A DNA stretch of 23,163 bases from Methanobacterium sp. PtaB.Bin024 (lineage in GTDB: Archaea > Methanobacteriota > Methanobacteria > Methanobacteriales > Methanobacteriaceae): positions 1-23,163 of the forward strand of contig MVPY01000047.1 in NCBI GenBank assembly GCA_002067065.1, read 5' to 3'. Position numbers and translations under genes: made by a program. How positions within the stretch are numbered: the first letter of the stretch is position 1; each line of letters starts with the position of its first letter. The notes under the pieces are model-generated. The model was not told the origin of the DNA, did not search any database, and saw only the letters and a program-made list of their open reading frames with translations. This document shows positions 8,464 through 16,757 of this stretch, one piece after another.

Positions 8464-11337
8464 ATGGTTTATAAAAAATTTGGGGAAGAAAATAACAAAG
8501 ATCAGATTATTAAATCTAAAAATAATCTTCTTAACAAAAATTTAGGGAAAAATAAGGAAATCATCGAAGAATTACAAAGAAATAGAATGTTATTCGAGGC
8601 CATTAACTTATCTAAAGAGGTTAGATCAAATATATTAAAGACACATGGAAATACACATCCTGATTACGATTTTTTCTCAAGAAAAATGGCGGATTTATAT
8701 AAGGAGATATATCGTTACGATAAATCAGAAAAAATATTATTGGAATTAAATGATTTAAACAGAAATAAATTGGAAAAAAAGCCCCTTACCTACGCTGATG
8801 GACTGCGAAAGCTAGCTTTAATTTATAAAGATAAGGGACGTTATGAAGACGCGGAAAAACTATTGAAAGAAGCTGAAGACATATATCTCACCAGATCCAA
8901 TCTAAAAGACCTTAACCTGTATTCTAAAGAGGTAAAAGAAAATCCGAAAGAGGAGTATAAGGACAATTTAGCAAGTTATGCTATTATACTTAACAACTTG
9001 GGTAAGGTTCTACAGGAAAAAGGTGAAAACAAAGAATATATGGGGGATGTTGCTGGAGCACATGAGTATTATGGCAATGCAGAAAAAGCCTACCGTTGGT
9101 CTAAACGATTTTTACGTCATACTGTAGGAGACGACGACATTAGATATGGCCGTAATCTCAAGGATCTTGCTAATATTCATGGAATTATTGGGAATTATGA
9201 GTATGCTCAAAGTAAAATGAATAAAGCATGTGCAATTTACAAAAGTCACTATCCTAAAGAAGATCCAGCCAATTTTGAAGTATGTCACAAGTTAGCCTGG
9301 CTTGAATACAGGCAGGGAAACTATTACTCTGCAGGAACGAAATTTATCAATAATAAAAATAGATTTAAAAATATATTAAATGAACATCCAGCCTATGCCC
9401 AATTATTAAACAATCTGGCCAAGACAGAAGTGGCCTCCAGTTATAAATACAGAGGGAAATCAGAAGAAGACCAAAGGATTTCTGATGAGTTAATGGAAGA
9501 TGCTTATTTTTTAATGAAAAAAGCATTTGAAATCAATAATAAAATTTTACCCCAGTTACTTTACATGGATTCAGACAAACAGCGCCTGCGATTTCTTCGT
9601 TCACTTGATTTTAACATGCACCTTTTTCTAACTCTGGTAATGGAAAGATATAATGACATCCTCATCCCCCAAGCCAGAAAGGATGCTTTTGACTTTGTAC
9701 TGCGCAGAAAATCATTAACCATGGAAATTTCTCATTTCTTGCAGGAATCAGCCATACTTCGTGAAACAGATGATTTATTCGCTGCATTGAATAATATAAA
9801 TTTCCAGATATCTAGTTTAAATATTAAGAAGAGTGATGTTGGCGATTCTTATTCAGACACTTTGAAAGAACTTGAAAGTGAAAGAAGTGAGATCGAATCC
9901 CAAATATCTTCAAAAATTCCTGAAAAAGAACTTGAAATCAAACTAAAACAAGCTAACCTGGAAAATCTTTCAAAGGTTCTGAAACCCAATTCTGTTTTAA
10001 TAGAATACGTTAAGTTTTATCCCTACAATTTCAAAGCAAAAGGAAAAGAAAGTTCATGGAAAAAACCACATTATATTGCCTTTTCAATGCACGCTGGTAA
10101 GCCAGATGATGTTAAAATGATAGATCTTGGTAAAGCTGAAGATATTGACGCCAGAATAATACAGTTCAGGGAATCACTTAATGATTATAGAAATTCCCTC
10201 ATAAAAAAACACCAGGTAAATGAGAAGCTTGGATCAAGTTTACATAAATTTTCCGAAAAATTAAGGGAAATGATATTCGATCCCCTTGAAATAAAAAAAG
10301 GACAACACCTTATAATATCTCCTGATGATGCACTATCCACTATCCCCCTGGAAGTACTCCCTCTAGGCTTAGAATACTTAATAGATCATTATGTTATATC
10401 TTATTTAGGATCTAGTAGAGATTTAATGCGAATTCATGATGATTACGATCCTGATGCTGAAACAGTGGTTATTGCTAACCCTGACTATTTTTTAATAAAC
10501 AAAAATGAAAATACAAAAAAAGGAAGAATTAAAACAGCAGACAATGAACTGAAAAATCATTCCATCCCCCTATTGGAAATAGGACCTTTCAAATCCTTAA
10601 AAAATAATGAACTTGAAGGAGAGAAAGTGGTAGGAATATTAAAAGAAAATGGGTTTAAAGTCAATCTATTTACCAAGGATCAGGCCACGGAATCTAGGAT
10701 AAAAAACTTCGACCCTCCTTTAATCCTGCATATGGCAACCCATGGCTTCTTTGCAGGGGAAGATGATGGCAACTCCCCTTCCAAGAGCTTTAATCCCCTG
10801 GTGAGATCTGGACTGGCTCTTGCTGGGGCTAACTCATATATCCTGTTTAATGAACTTCCAGATTACCCTGAAGATGGAATCCTTACTGCATTAGATGTTA
10901 ATGGTTTAAATCTGGCAGGAACGGAAATGGTAGTTTTAAGTGCCTGTGAAACTGGTATGGGCAAAGTTGAAAGAGGAGAAGGAGTGTTTGGACTGCGAAG
11001 ATCTTTCAATCTTGCAGGTGCAAAAACACTGGTTATGAGTTTGTGGAAGGTTAACGACCTAGCCACTATGATACTCATGGAAAAATTCTATCAAAACCTT
11101 CTATCTGAAAACATGGGCCGTTTAAGTGCTCTTAGAGATGCTCAGAAATATTTAAGGGATATTAACATTGGTGAACTTAAATCATTATTCCCCGAATATA
11201 ATGAGATTATAACCGAATATTTCAGCCAAGAAAGTGAGGATCGCCAACCATTTTCCCATCCTTATTTCTGGGGAGGATTCATTCTCCAAGGAGAAACAGC
11301 CCCATCAATAAAAGATGAATTAAAAATAATCCAGTGA
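8464..11337 (+). CDS. TPR-CHAT caspase-like protease
   Basis: Protein of 957 residues. Residues of about 30-330 contain helical TPR-type repeats (for example GNYEYAQSKMNKACAIY), followed by a helical linker with coiled-coil character up to about 500. The C-terminal part, of about 500-950, is a CHAT domain. It has LILHMATHGFF with the candidate catalytic H760, and VVLSACETGMG with the candidate nucleophile C828. It ends with FSHPYFWGGFILQGE, a typical CHAT C-terminus. CHAT proteins are cysteine peptidases of the caspase/separase clan, and TPR-CHAT proteins act in several prokaryotic immune systems, for example as the protease partner of type III-E CRISPR effectors. No CRISPR locus is present here, so the trigger must come from elsewhere. 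The gene ends 24 bp from the convergent archaemetzincin-like gene. The substrate cannot be told from sequence. Confidence 0.88.
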   Translation: MVYKKFGEENNKDQIIKSKNNLLNKNLGKNKEIIEELQRNRMLFEAINLSKEVRSNILKTHGNTHPDYDFFSRKMADLYKEIYRYDKSEKILLELNDLNRNKLEKKPLTYADGLRKLALIYKDKGRYEDAEKLLKEAEDIYLTRSNLKDLNLYSKEVKENPKEEYKDNLASYAIILNNLGKVLQEKGENKEYMGDVAGAHEYYGNAEKAYRWSKRFLRHTVGDDDIRYGRNLKDLANIHGIIGNYEYAQSKMNKACAIYKSHYPKEDPANFEVCHKLAWLEYRQGNYYSAGTKFINNKNRFKNILNEHPAYAQLLNNLAKTEVASSYKYRGKSEEDQRISDELMEDAYFLMKKAFEINNKILPQLLYMDSDKQRLRFLRSLDFNMHLFLTLVMERYNDILIPQARKDAFDFVLRRKSLTMEISHFLQESAILRETDDLFAALNNINFQISSLNIKKSDVGDSYSDTLKELESERSEIESQISSKIPEKELEIKLKQANLENLSKVLKPNSVLIEYVKFYPYNFKAKGKESSWKKPHYIAFSMHAGKPDDVKMIDLGKAEDIDARIIQFRESLNDYRNSLIKKHQVNEKLGSSLHKFSEKLREMIFDPLEIKKGQHLIISPDDALSTIPLEVLPLGLEYLIDHYVISYLGSSRDLMRIHDDYDPDAETVVIANPDYFLINKNENTKKGRIKTADNELKNHSIPLLEIGPFKSLKNNELEGEKVVGILKENGFKVNLFTKDQATESRIKNFDPPLILHMATHGFFAGEDDGNSPSKSFNPLVRSGLALAGANSYILFNELPDYPEDGILTALDVNGLNLAGTEMVVLSACETGMGKVERGEGVFGLRRSFNLAGAKTLVMSLWKVNDLATMILMEKFYQNLLSENMGRLSALRDAQKYLRDINIGELKSLFPEYNEIITEYFSQESEDRQPFSHPYFWGGFILQGETAPSIKDELKIIQ

Positions 11338-11361
11338 TGGGGATTGAAATGGATTTATGGT

Positions 11362-11925
11362 TTAATCCTCCATGTACTGGTTAATATTCTGAATAAGTTT
11401 CTTTGTACAGTTTTCACATACCCTATGGTTGCGGTCCAGATCCTTGACACGTCGATGGTAACTTAAAATACAATTACCATGGAAGCAATGCCTCACATCT
11501 GCAGCCAGACCGAATATTTTTATAATTTCCTTACCCAACCTTTCCCTCATCTTCCTCTGGGTACTTTTCCGGAAGCGGTGTGAGGATAGTAAACCATTCC
11601 CTCCCCTACCAAAACCAAAGATATTCCTGGAAATATAATTGTCATATATTCCTTTTCCAGTAATTCCTACCACAATCTTTCCTGAAACACTATCTAAATC
11701 CCTTAAAAAAACCTCCTCCTCTTTCCCCTTCTTCTCCAGTTTGGGGTTGGGCTTTTTCACCACACTGATCTCAGGCGTGTATTTCAAATCATCATCCATT
11801 GATCGCAAAAAGTTGTAAAGAGATTCTTTCAGATAGTTGGAGAGATCATGATTGATCTGCCCGTAAATTACCAGGGTGATTAATGGTTTTCTCATTTTTA
11901 CAAGGGCACCGTCCAATTTTTCCAT
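11362..11925 (-). CDS. degenerate archaemetzincin-like protein (predicted inactive protease)
   Basis: Protein of 187 residues from the ATG at 11925, which has GGAGGTGG seven bases upstream; an upstream in-frame ATG would overlap the preceding gene and lacks such a site. The C-terminal half follows the archaemetzincin pattern HExxHxxGxxHCx4C...CxxC, but the first two zinc-ligand histidines are lysine. The segment reads K132-E133-I-I-K136-I-F-G139, then a four-residue extension, then H146-C147, x4, C152, and finally C170-x-x-C173. The general base Glu and the structural Cys4 site are kept, while the catalytic zinc site is not. The preceding VVGITGKGIYDNYISRNIFGFG also fits the family fold. True archaemetzincins are zinc aminopeptidase-like enzymes of about 180 residues, so length agrees. 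It is the last gene of a MoxR-DUF5682-like operon (19-bp gap). The likely role is a binding or structural subunit rather than a protease (inference). Confidence 0.68.
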   Translation of the reverse strand: MEKLDGALVKMRKPLITLVIYGQINHDLSNYLKESLYNFLRSMDDDLKYTPEISVVKKPNPKLEKKGKEEEVFLRDLDSVSGKIVVGITGKGIYDNYISRNIFGFGRGGNGLLSSHRFRKSTQRKMRERLGKEIIKIFGLAADVRHCFHGNCILSYHRRVKDLDRNHRVCENCTKKLIQNINQYMED

Positions 11926-11944
11926 ATTAAGTCCACCTCCAATC

Positions 11945-13522
11945 TTAATTACGCCATTCAACATCGAAACAGCACATTTCATCACGAAGTTTTTGGGGGA
12001 TCCTTTCCAGTGGAAGAAATTTAACTTTGGGATTATTTTCCATGGACTCTACTATACTATCACTGAAAACATACACAAAATCAGAGTACTGGACTGCCAA
12101 ATCCACACAGGACTCCAGGGCATTGAAGTAACTCACCCTGTAAAGCAGACTGGAAACCTCTACTTCCAGAGTGTCAGGAAATATAACCATACAGTTCCAG
12201 CAAAAACCATCATCCTGAGGATATTTAGTTGCAGTTCCAACACAATCATTCTGACTATCGCAGAATATGGCATCATCTGATATTCCCCCAAAATCAACCA
12301 CGTAACCTGTGTTGTTGATCATCTTGTCATTTTTAACAAAGATTTTATCTGTGAAACGATACCTTAAAGACTGTTTAACATCTATTCCATCACCCAATCC
12401 GCACTGGAATTCTTCCACCTCAAATTCTCCGGATGGTACCAGTTGGAAGTAGTTGTTCCGGAGGTAATTGACAAATATCATTTCTGTTTTAAAGCATTCC
12501 TGAGTCCGCTTGAAATATCGAAAAAATCCACCATGGGAACTTCTCTTCTTCTTTGTGGAACCTTTTAAATCCAGTTTAAGTTTTTTTTTAATTTCCAGTA
12601 CCCGTGTACCATCCAGGGGCTCTAAATCATAATTTAAATAGGATTTGATAATACAGTTACTCTCATTGTAGGTGTAAGGATAGGTTTGACTCCTCTCCAA
12701 GATATTGAAGGCATAATCATCATCCTGTGTGTACTTGGCTGCAGCCAGAATGTTGTATAGATTAGGATAGACGTGCCCGTCACTGATCGCCAGGTTTCTT
12801 GCATATTTATATGTTTCCACCAGACCTAGATCAGCCTCTTCATCCTCATATAATTGGATTATTGCATCTTTCCGGTCAAAACCCTGGTTACGGGAGTTTT
12901 CGTACTGGAAGGTTAAAAAAGGTATTTCTGAGGATATCTTCCCAACATCCGATTCTTTAACTTTACAAGTGGTGGTGGGTGCCACCATCCCATAACCCAC
13001 ATCTAAAGGCTCATCCAGAGACTGCATAACTCCTTTAAAATGTTTTATATTACATACAAATAGTATTTCATTGTTTTTTTCCATTAATTCCCTTAATTTG
13101 AGGGCCATATACTTGTGACGTGATTCTGTGTACTGATATTTGTAGGGTTTCATGAGTTCGGCATATCTTTCAACACCAATATCCTCCACCAGATCTGCAA
13201 ATTTATCCATACCCCTGAATTCTTCCCTGGGAAATGATAGGGATGCATCTATAAATTCCAGGTTTATATTATTCTCCAGGGATGTGCGTACTGTTTCTAT
13301 AGCAGGTTCATTGGGTACTATGGGTATGGCCCGGCCCAGATCATCCACAATAAGTGAAATTCGGGGAAGTTTTTTCACTGCCTTTTTGATTTCTTCCTCC
13401 AGGCCATCTGGCAAGTCCACAACCACTATACATCCTTCTATTCGACTGATTTCTTCCTTGATGTTGTAGGCATCCTCAGCCCTTCCAGGGAAGTAGGGGA
13501 GTGTGATGATCTTATCCTTCAT
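11945..13522 (-). CDS. DUF5682-like protein (EreA/ChaN/TIKI-type fold)
   Basis: Protein of 525 residues. Its ATG overlaps the TGA of the MoxR gene as ATGA, with GGAGTGA upstream. Residues 1-170 show a pattern I associate with DUF5682 and the wider EreA/ChaN/TIKI group: a strand CIVVVDLPDGLEEEI near 31-45, ISLIVDD near 55-61, INLEFIDASLSF near 86-97, then RHKYMALKLREL and EILFVCNIKH with H161 at the end of the strand. Residues 200-350 are mixed and charged. The C-terminal part has a Cys-rich stretch (C421, C427, C441, C444) that may bind zinc. DUF5682 proteins in bacteria sit next to MoxR-type ATPases, usually together with a VWA protein, which supports the call; no VWA gene is present here. 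The biochemical activity is unknown. The family call is by eye and only moderately certain. Confidence 0.6.
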   Translation of the reverse strand: MKDKIITLPYFPGRAEDAYNIKEEISRIEGCIVVVDLPDGLEEEIKKAVKKLPRISLIVDDLGRAIPIVPNEPAIETVRTSLENNINLEFIDASLSFPREEFRGMDKFADLVEDIGVERYAELMKPYKYQYTESRHKYMALKLRELMEKNNEILFVCNIKHFKGVMQSLDEPLDVGYGMVAPTTTCKVKESDVGKISSEIPFLTFQYENSRNQGFDRKDAIIQLYEDEEADLGLVETYKYARNLAISDGHVYPNLYNILAAAKYTQDDDYAFNILERSQTYPYTYNESNCIIKSYLNYDLEPLDGTRVLEIKKKLKLDLKGSTKKKRSSHGGFFRYFKRTQECFKTEMIFVNYLRNNYFQLVPSGEFEVEEFQCGLGDGIDVKQSLRYRFTDKIFVKNDKMINNTGYVVDFGGISDDAIFCDSQNDCVGTATKYPQDDGFCWNCMVIFPDTLEVEVSSLLYRVSYFNALESCVDLAVQYSDFVYVFSDSIVESMENNPKVKFLPLERIPQKLRDEMCCFDVEWRN

Positions 13523-14328
13523 AGGGATTCACTCCCAGTTTTCATAATGTATTCAAAGGATTTTTGGTAGTCTTCACCTTTCCTGGAAAGTCGGACAGCG
13601 TATCGGGTCACTTCAATGGCATCCCTAATGGAGAAAGACCGAGAAAGGAATGCATCCTCATCCTTTAACATGTGCTGAATAACAGATTCAATAAGATCTT
13701 CAGAGGCATATGGAACATTGGCCTTGACAATTGCTCTTAAAACTTCCCCACTGGGAGGTTCAACTTCTATAACTGGTTTTAACCTGGATTCAATGTAACC
13801 AGGAATGGTATAGGTGGAAGGATCATCATTCATGGTGGCTACGAAGCGAAAATCAGAGTGGGCTTTGATTTTCACACCAGCAATCACTGACTCCACATAT
13901 CTTCGGTCATCTAAAAGTGGAGCTAAACTGGCCCAACATTTCTCATTCATCCGATTAGCCTCATCCAGGACACAAACACCTCCATTAATAACTGCTGAGA
14001 CCAGAGGACTTCCCCTATATTTGATCTGATTGCCACTGGAGATTACAGGGGTTACTATCAGATCTTCAGGGCGCATGTCTGAGGTGCAGTTCATGAGGTA
14101 GGCTGGCTGGTTGAATTCCTGGGCACTGGCACAGGCCAGGGTGGTTTTACCATTCCCAGGGTCACCTACCAGGACAGGGGTCATTGGCAGGTCTTCTTTA
14201 TCTATCTGCAGCCAGGAAGCTAACAAAAATCTCATCTCTTCATCACGGCCAATCCATTTATAATGAGTTATATCTGGTTCACGCAAGCTAATCTCAATCC
14301 CATCAATTATTCTTTTCTTTGAATCCAA
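13519..14328 (-). CDS. MoxR-type AAA+ ATPase
   Basis: Protein of 269 residues. The start is a TTG at 14328 preceded by AGGGGTG at a six-base distance. A single AAA+ domain fills the protein: Walker A GDPGNGKT (55-62), Walker B GVCVLDEA (117-124), sensor-1 ATMND with N167, and an arginine-finger region GYIESRLKP (177-185). The segment RYRGSPLVSA-like before Walker B (KYRGSPLVSAVINGG) is typical of the MoxR class, in which such ATPases act as chaperones that load cofactors or remodel partner proteins. It is the first gene of a three-gene operon with the DUF5682-like protein (4-bp overlap) and the degenerate archaemetzincin. MoxR ATPases usually work with a VWA partner; none is encoded here, so its client is probably one of these two proteins. 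Confidence 0.85.
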   Translation of the reverse strand: MDSKKRIIDGIEISLREPDITHYKWIGRDEEMRFLLASWLQIDKEDLPMTPVLVGDPGNGKTTLACASAQEFNQPAYLMNCTSDMRPEDLIVTPVISSGNQIKYRGSPLVSAVINGGVCVLDEANRMNEKCWASLAPLLDDRRYVESVIAGVKIKAHSDFRFVATMNDDPSTYTIPGYIESRLKPVIEVEPPSGEVLRAIVKANVPYASEDLIESVIQHMLKDEDAFLSRSFSIRDAIEVTRYAVRLSRKGEDYQKSFEYIMKTGSESL

Positions 14329-14384
14329 CTAAAACACCCCTAATAACTATAATCTCCCTGAAAAGAGACAATATAAACTAGGGT

Positions 14385-14392
14385 TTTATAAA
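14385..14392 (-). promoter_or_regulatory. TATA-like box for the MoxR operon
   Basis: TTTATAAA, flanked by a CCT on the minus-strand upstream side (CCTTTATAAAACC), lies 57 bp before the TTG start. This would give a leader of roughly 30 bases. It is self-complementary, so strand rests on gene context. Confidence 0.4.
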
Positions 14393-14502
14393 GGTTGATT
14401 TTATATAACCAAAAAGTTGGGACGTTGAATTAAAAAGTGATAGTAAAAATAAATTTTATTCGATTTTTTTCCAATTTTGATATTTAAAATGTAGAACTAA
14501 AA

Positions 14503-14682
14503 TTATAAAACGTCGAAAATTCCTCTAAACGCCTCATAGCGTGATTTTTTTGATTCATCTTGTGATATTTCCTGTTCTTTAAGGAGTTCACTGAACTCGT
14601 CGCCCCCAGAACTATAAAAAAAGTAAATATGATTCTTTCGCGCATTAAAAATGGCTACTTTTGTTGTAGTTAAGAAAAATAA
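14503..14682 (-). pseudogene. start-less protein-like remnant, family unknown
   Basis: On the minus strand 59 codons are open between a TAA at 14685-14683 and a TAA at 14505-14503, with no ATG, GTG or TTG in frame. The translation looks protein-like, with KVAIFNARKNHIYFFY, then SSGGDEFSELLKEQ, then ESKKSRYEAFRGIFDVL at the C-terminus. It is richer in GC than its surroundings. This suggests the C-terminal tail of a decayed or truncated gene. It lies one base out of phase with, and just beyond, the radical SAM gene's stop, so a frameshifted tail of that gene is an alternative. Confidence 0.35.
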
Positions 14683-14686
14683 TTAA

Positions 14687-15880
14687 TTAAAGAAACTTTT
14701 GAATTCTTTTTGACTCTATTGCGCTTTTACTCTCATTATTAACCTCACCATATTTTGTAGATAGGCCTTTCCAGAATATTTCCTCCATCATCTTTTGATA
14801 ATCTGCATATCTGCAATTGCAAGAATTATCAGCCTTACAAACCTTTTTAGTGTTTATATTCAGGATTTTCTCTATATGCTTAGATTTACCCCAAAAGTCG
14901 CTCAGGCTGTTATTTTCATTGTATTTACCAATCATCATATTTTCAGGGTCATTGTGGAAGTTAAAACAGATATATATCCCACCGTAAGGGTCTATGGTGA
15001 CAGATAATGGATTAATCCAACATTTGAATCCATGAAGAAAAACAGTTCTCCCTAAGTCAACTTTTAAAACGTTTTTTACCGTTTTTTCCGATTTGAATGA
15101 ACCTAATTCTTCTTCAACTTGAATCAAATCTTCAGGAGATGGCTCATCATCCCTGCTGCGAATTGATTTTACCTTAAGATGTTCAACACCAAGTTTCAAA
15201 AGTTCAAAAACTGTTTTCAGCAGCTGATCTTTATTTTTCGAAGTTAAAAGTAATTTAGAACCTATTGTTGCCTTTAGTTTATTATTTTCATTCTTATATC
15301 CAATAAGTTTGGCCAGATTACAAAGATATTCCTCCCTTAATTTTTTATCAGCACTTGCTCTCTCAGAATAACTCAAACGGATGTAGGCAAAAGATTCCAA
15401 AATGATTTCAACGGTGCTTTCATCTAATCCAGATATGTTTTGTCCGTTGGTTAAAAGGCCAAAATCCATTCTTTTATTCCTTCTAAATTCTGAAGCCAGT
15501 TCTATTAACTTGTCGATACTGCTGTGTTCTAGTGGTTCTCCACCCCCACAAAACTCCACATTCATTACACCTAAACTTGATAAATCCTGCAGAATATTTC
15601 TAAATAAACTTATATCCATATCTAAACTTTCATTTTTTGTATATTCAGTGAGGTGGTCTTTGTACATACAGTTTTTACAACTTAGGCTGCATTGGTAAGT
15701 GGGATAGATATATGCCATCTTAGGATAAGGAATATCAAATTCTTTAAGCAGATAATACGAATTTAACGAGTTTTTAATGCGTTGAATGTCATCATAATAC
15801 TGTAAAACGCGTTTATTCATTCCAGAACTACTACTTAGTTCCTTCCCAGAATCTACGGGGTTTTGGAATTGATTCCTCAT
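14687..15880 (-). CDS. radical SAM protein of unknown substrate
   Basis: Protein of 397 residues with an ATG behind AAAAGGGA. The radical SAM cluster motif CxxxCxxC is at C64, C68 and C71 (CSLSCKNC), followed by the SAM-contact motif CGGGEP (111-116) and LLTNGQ. The C-terminal third has further cysteines: one in FKCWINP, one in GGIYICFNFHND, and VCKADNSCNC. They resemble a SPASM/twitch-type auxiliary [4Fe-4S] site, and DPYGGIYICFN is typical of such domains. Enzymes of this type modify peptides or proteins (maturases) or small molecules. No precursor peptide gene is apparent next to it, and it is not part of the neighbouring operons. The short N-terminal extension before MAYIYPTYQC is helical. 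The substrate cannot be assigned. Confidence 0.82.
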   Translation of the reverse strand: MRNQFQNPVDSGKELSSSSGMNKRVLQYYDDIQRIKNSLNSYYLLKEFDIPYPKMAYIYPTYQCSLSCKNCMYKDHLTEYTKNESLDMDISLFRNILQDLSSLGVMNVEFCGGGEPLEHSSIDKLIELASEFRRNKRMDFGLLTNGQNISGLDESTVEIILESFAYIRLSYSERASADKKLREEYLCNLAKLIGYKNENNKLKATIGSKLLLTSKNKDQLLKTVFELLKLGVEHLKVKSIRSRDDEPSPEDLIQVEEELGSFKSEKTVKNVLKVDLGRTVFLHGFKCWINPLSVTIDPYGGIYICFNFHNDPENMMIGKYNENNSLSDFWGKSKHIEKILNINTKKVCKADNSCNCRYADYQKMMEEIFWKGLSTKYGEVNNESKSAIESKRIQKFL

Positions 15881-15910
15881 TGTTTTTCCCTTTTAATCTT
15901 TTGTTTTTCT

Positions 15911-15917
15911 TATAAAT
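15911..15917 (-). promoter_or_regulatory. TATA-like box for the radical SAM gene
   Basis: ATTTATA on the minus strand lies 31-37 bases before the ATG at 15880, in a very AT-rich stretch. With the AAGGGA ribosome binding site in between, this would give a very short leader. Confidence 0.35.
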
Positions 15918-16130
15918 TAATTTTTATATTAATTGAATCTCATTTGAAGAGTTTTATAGCAAACAAATTACTTTTCTTAAGCAGAATGAATTTATATATT
16001 AAATATGCAATTAATTGAACAAACTAAATGGTTAGCTGAATGAAAAGGTTAGAATTTAAAAAAATGGTTCAAGATGTTTAAATTAAAGATGCTTCCAAAT
16101 AATTATCATGGCTGAAGGGGGATGTACTTT

Positions 16131-16709
16131 ATGAATCTTGACCATGTTATGGGTGAAATAATTGAAGAGTTAAAGGTACTGGGAAAAGAGGTGTTAAACA
16201 ACAAATCAGATGATCTTATTGATAATTTTATCAAAATGAGAGGAAATAATTCCCATATATTCGTTTACGGTGCTGGACGTTCTGGTTTCATAGGTAGAGG
16301 CCTGGTTATGCGTCTGGTGCAGGCAGGTTTCCAAGCCCATTTTGTAGGTGAATCAGCAACTCCCCTCATGAACCCAGAGGACCTCTTAATAATGATCTCG
16401 GGCTCAGGTAAAACAGACATGGTACAAAAAATATTAACAATATCTAAAGACAACGGCATGAAAATTGTACTCATCACTTCCCACCCGCAGGAAAACTTCT
16501 CTGATATAGACCAGATCATTGACCTTGAGGGGAAAACTAAAACAGACACTGCCGACTCATCTCTCCCCCTGGGATCACATTTCGAACTCAACACCTTCAT
16601 CTTTCTTGAGTGTTTGATGGCTAAATTAATAGAAGCTTACCCTGCTGCCAGGAAGAGTATGGAAAAAGTTGCCCTAAAATATAGGGAGAATAAACTGGTA
16701 GTCAACTAG
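16131..16709 (+). CDS. hxlB: 6-phospho-3-hexuloisomerase
   Basis: Protein of 192 residues made of one SIS (sugar isomerase) domain. It interconverts D-arabino-hex-3-ulose 6-phosphate and fructose 6-phosphate. In methanogens that lack the oxidative pentose phosphate route, the ribulose monophosphate pathway runs in reverse to supply ribulose 5-phosphate. Visible signatures are the phosphosugar-binding IFVYGAGRSGFIGRG near residues 44-58, LIMISGSGKT, and IVLITSHPQ. The C-terminal ELNTFIFLECLMAKLIE matches archaeal PHI proteins, and the length is close to theirs. The ATG at 16131 is preferred over the one at 16122, because the latter abuts the GGGGG of the ribosome binding site. TTTAAATT near 16077 is a possible TATA box. 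The gene is convergent with cofH. Confidence 0.9.
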   Translation: MNLDHVMGEIIEELKVLGKEVLNNKSDDLIDNFIKMRGNNSHIFVYGAGRSGFIGRGLVMRLVQAGFQAHFVGESATPLMNPEDLLIMISGSGKTDMVQKILTISKDNGMKIVLITSHPQENFSDIDQIIDLEGKTKTDTADSSLPLGSHFELNTFIFLECLMAKLIEAYPAARKSMEKVALKYRENKLVVN

Positions 16710-16757
16710 ACAACCATTAAACAATCATCCTATCAAAATAATTTAGATGAAATACTA

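Larger units (their letters stand above)
14329..14686. other. gene-poor 358-bp gap between the MoxR operon and the radical SAM gene
   Basis: The half nearest the MoxR gene is AT-rich and holds its ribosome binding site and the TATA-like box at 14385. The other half contains a start-less protein-like reading frame described separately. No tRNA, long repeat or clear terminator hairpin is seen. Confidence 0.5.

Noticed and set aside
11876..12280. Plus-strand reading frame of 134 codons
   Set aside because: It is antisense to the end of the DUF5682-like gene and the start of the archaemetzincin-like gene, both of which have clear protein features and ribosome binding sites.
16265..16600. Minus-strand reading frame of 111 codons inside hxlB
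   Set aside because: hxlB on the plus strand is a well-recognised SIS-domain enzyme; the antisense frame has no family features.
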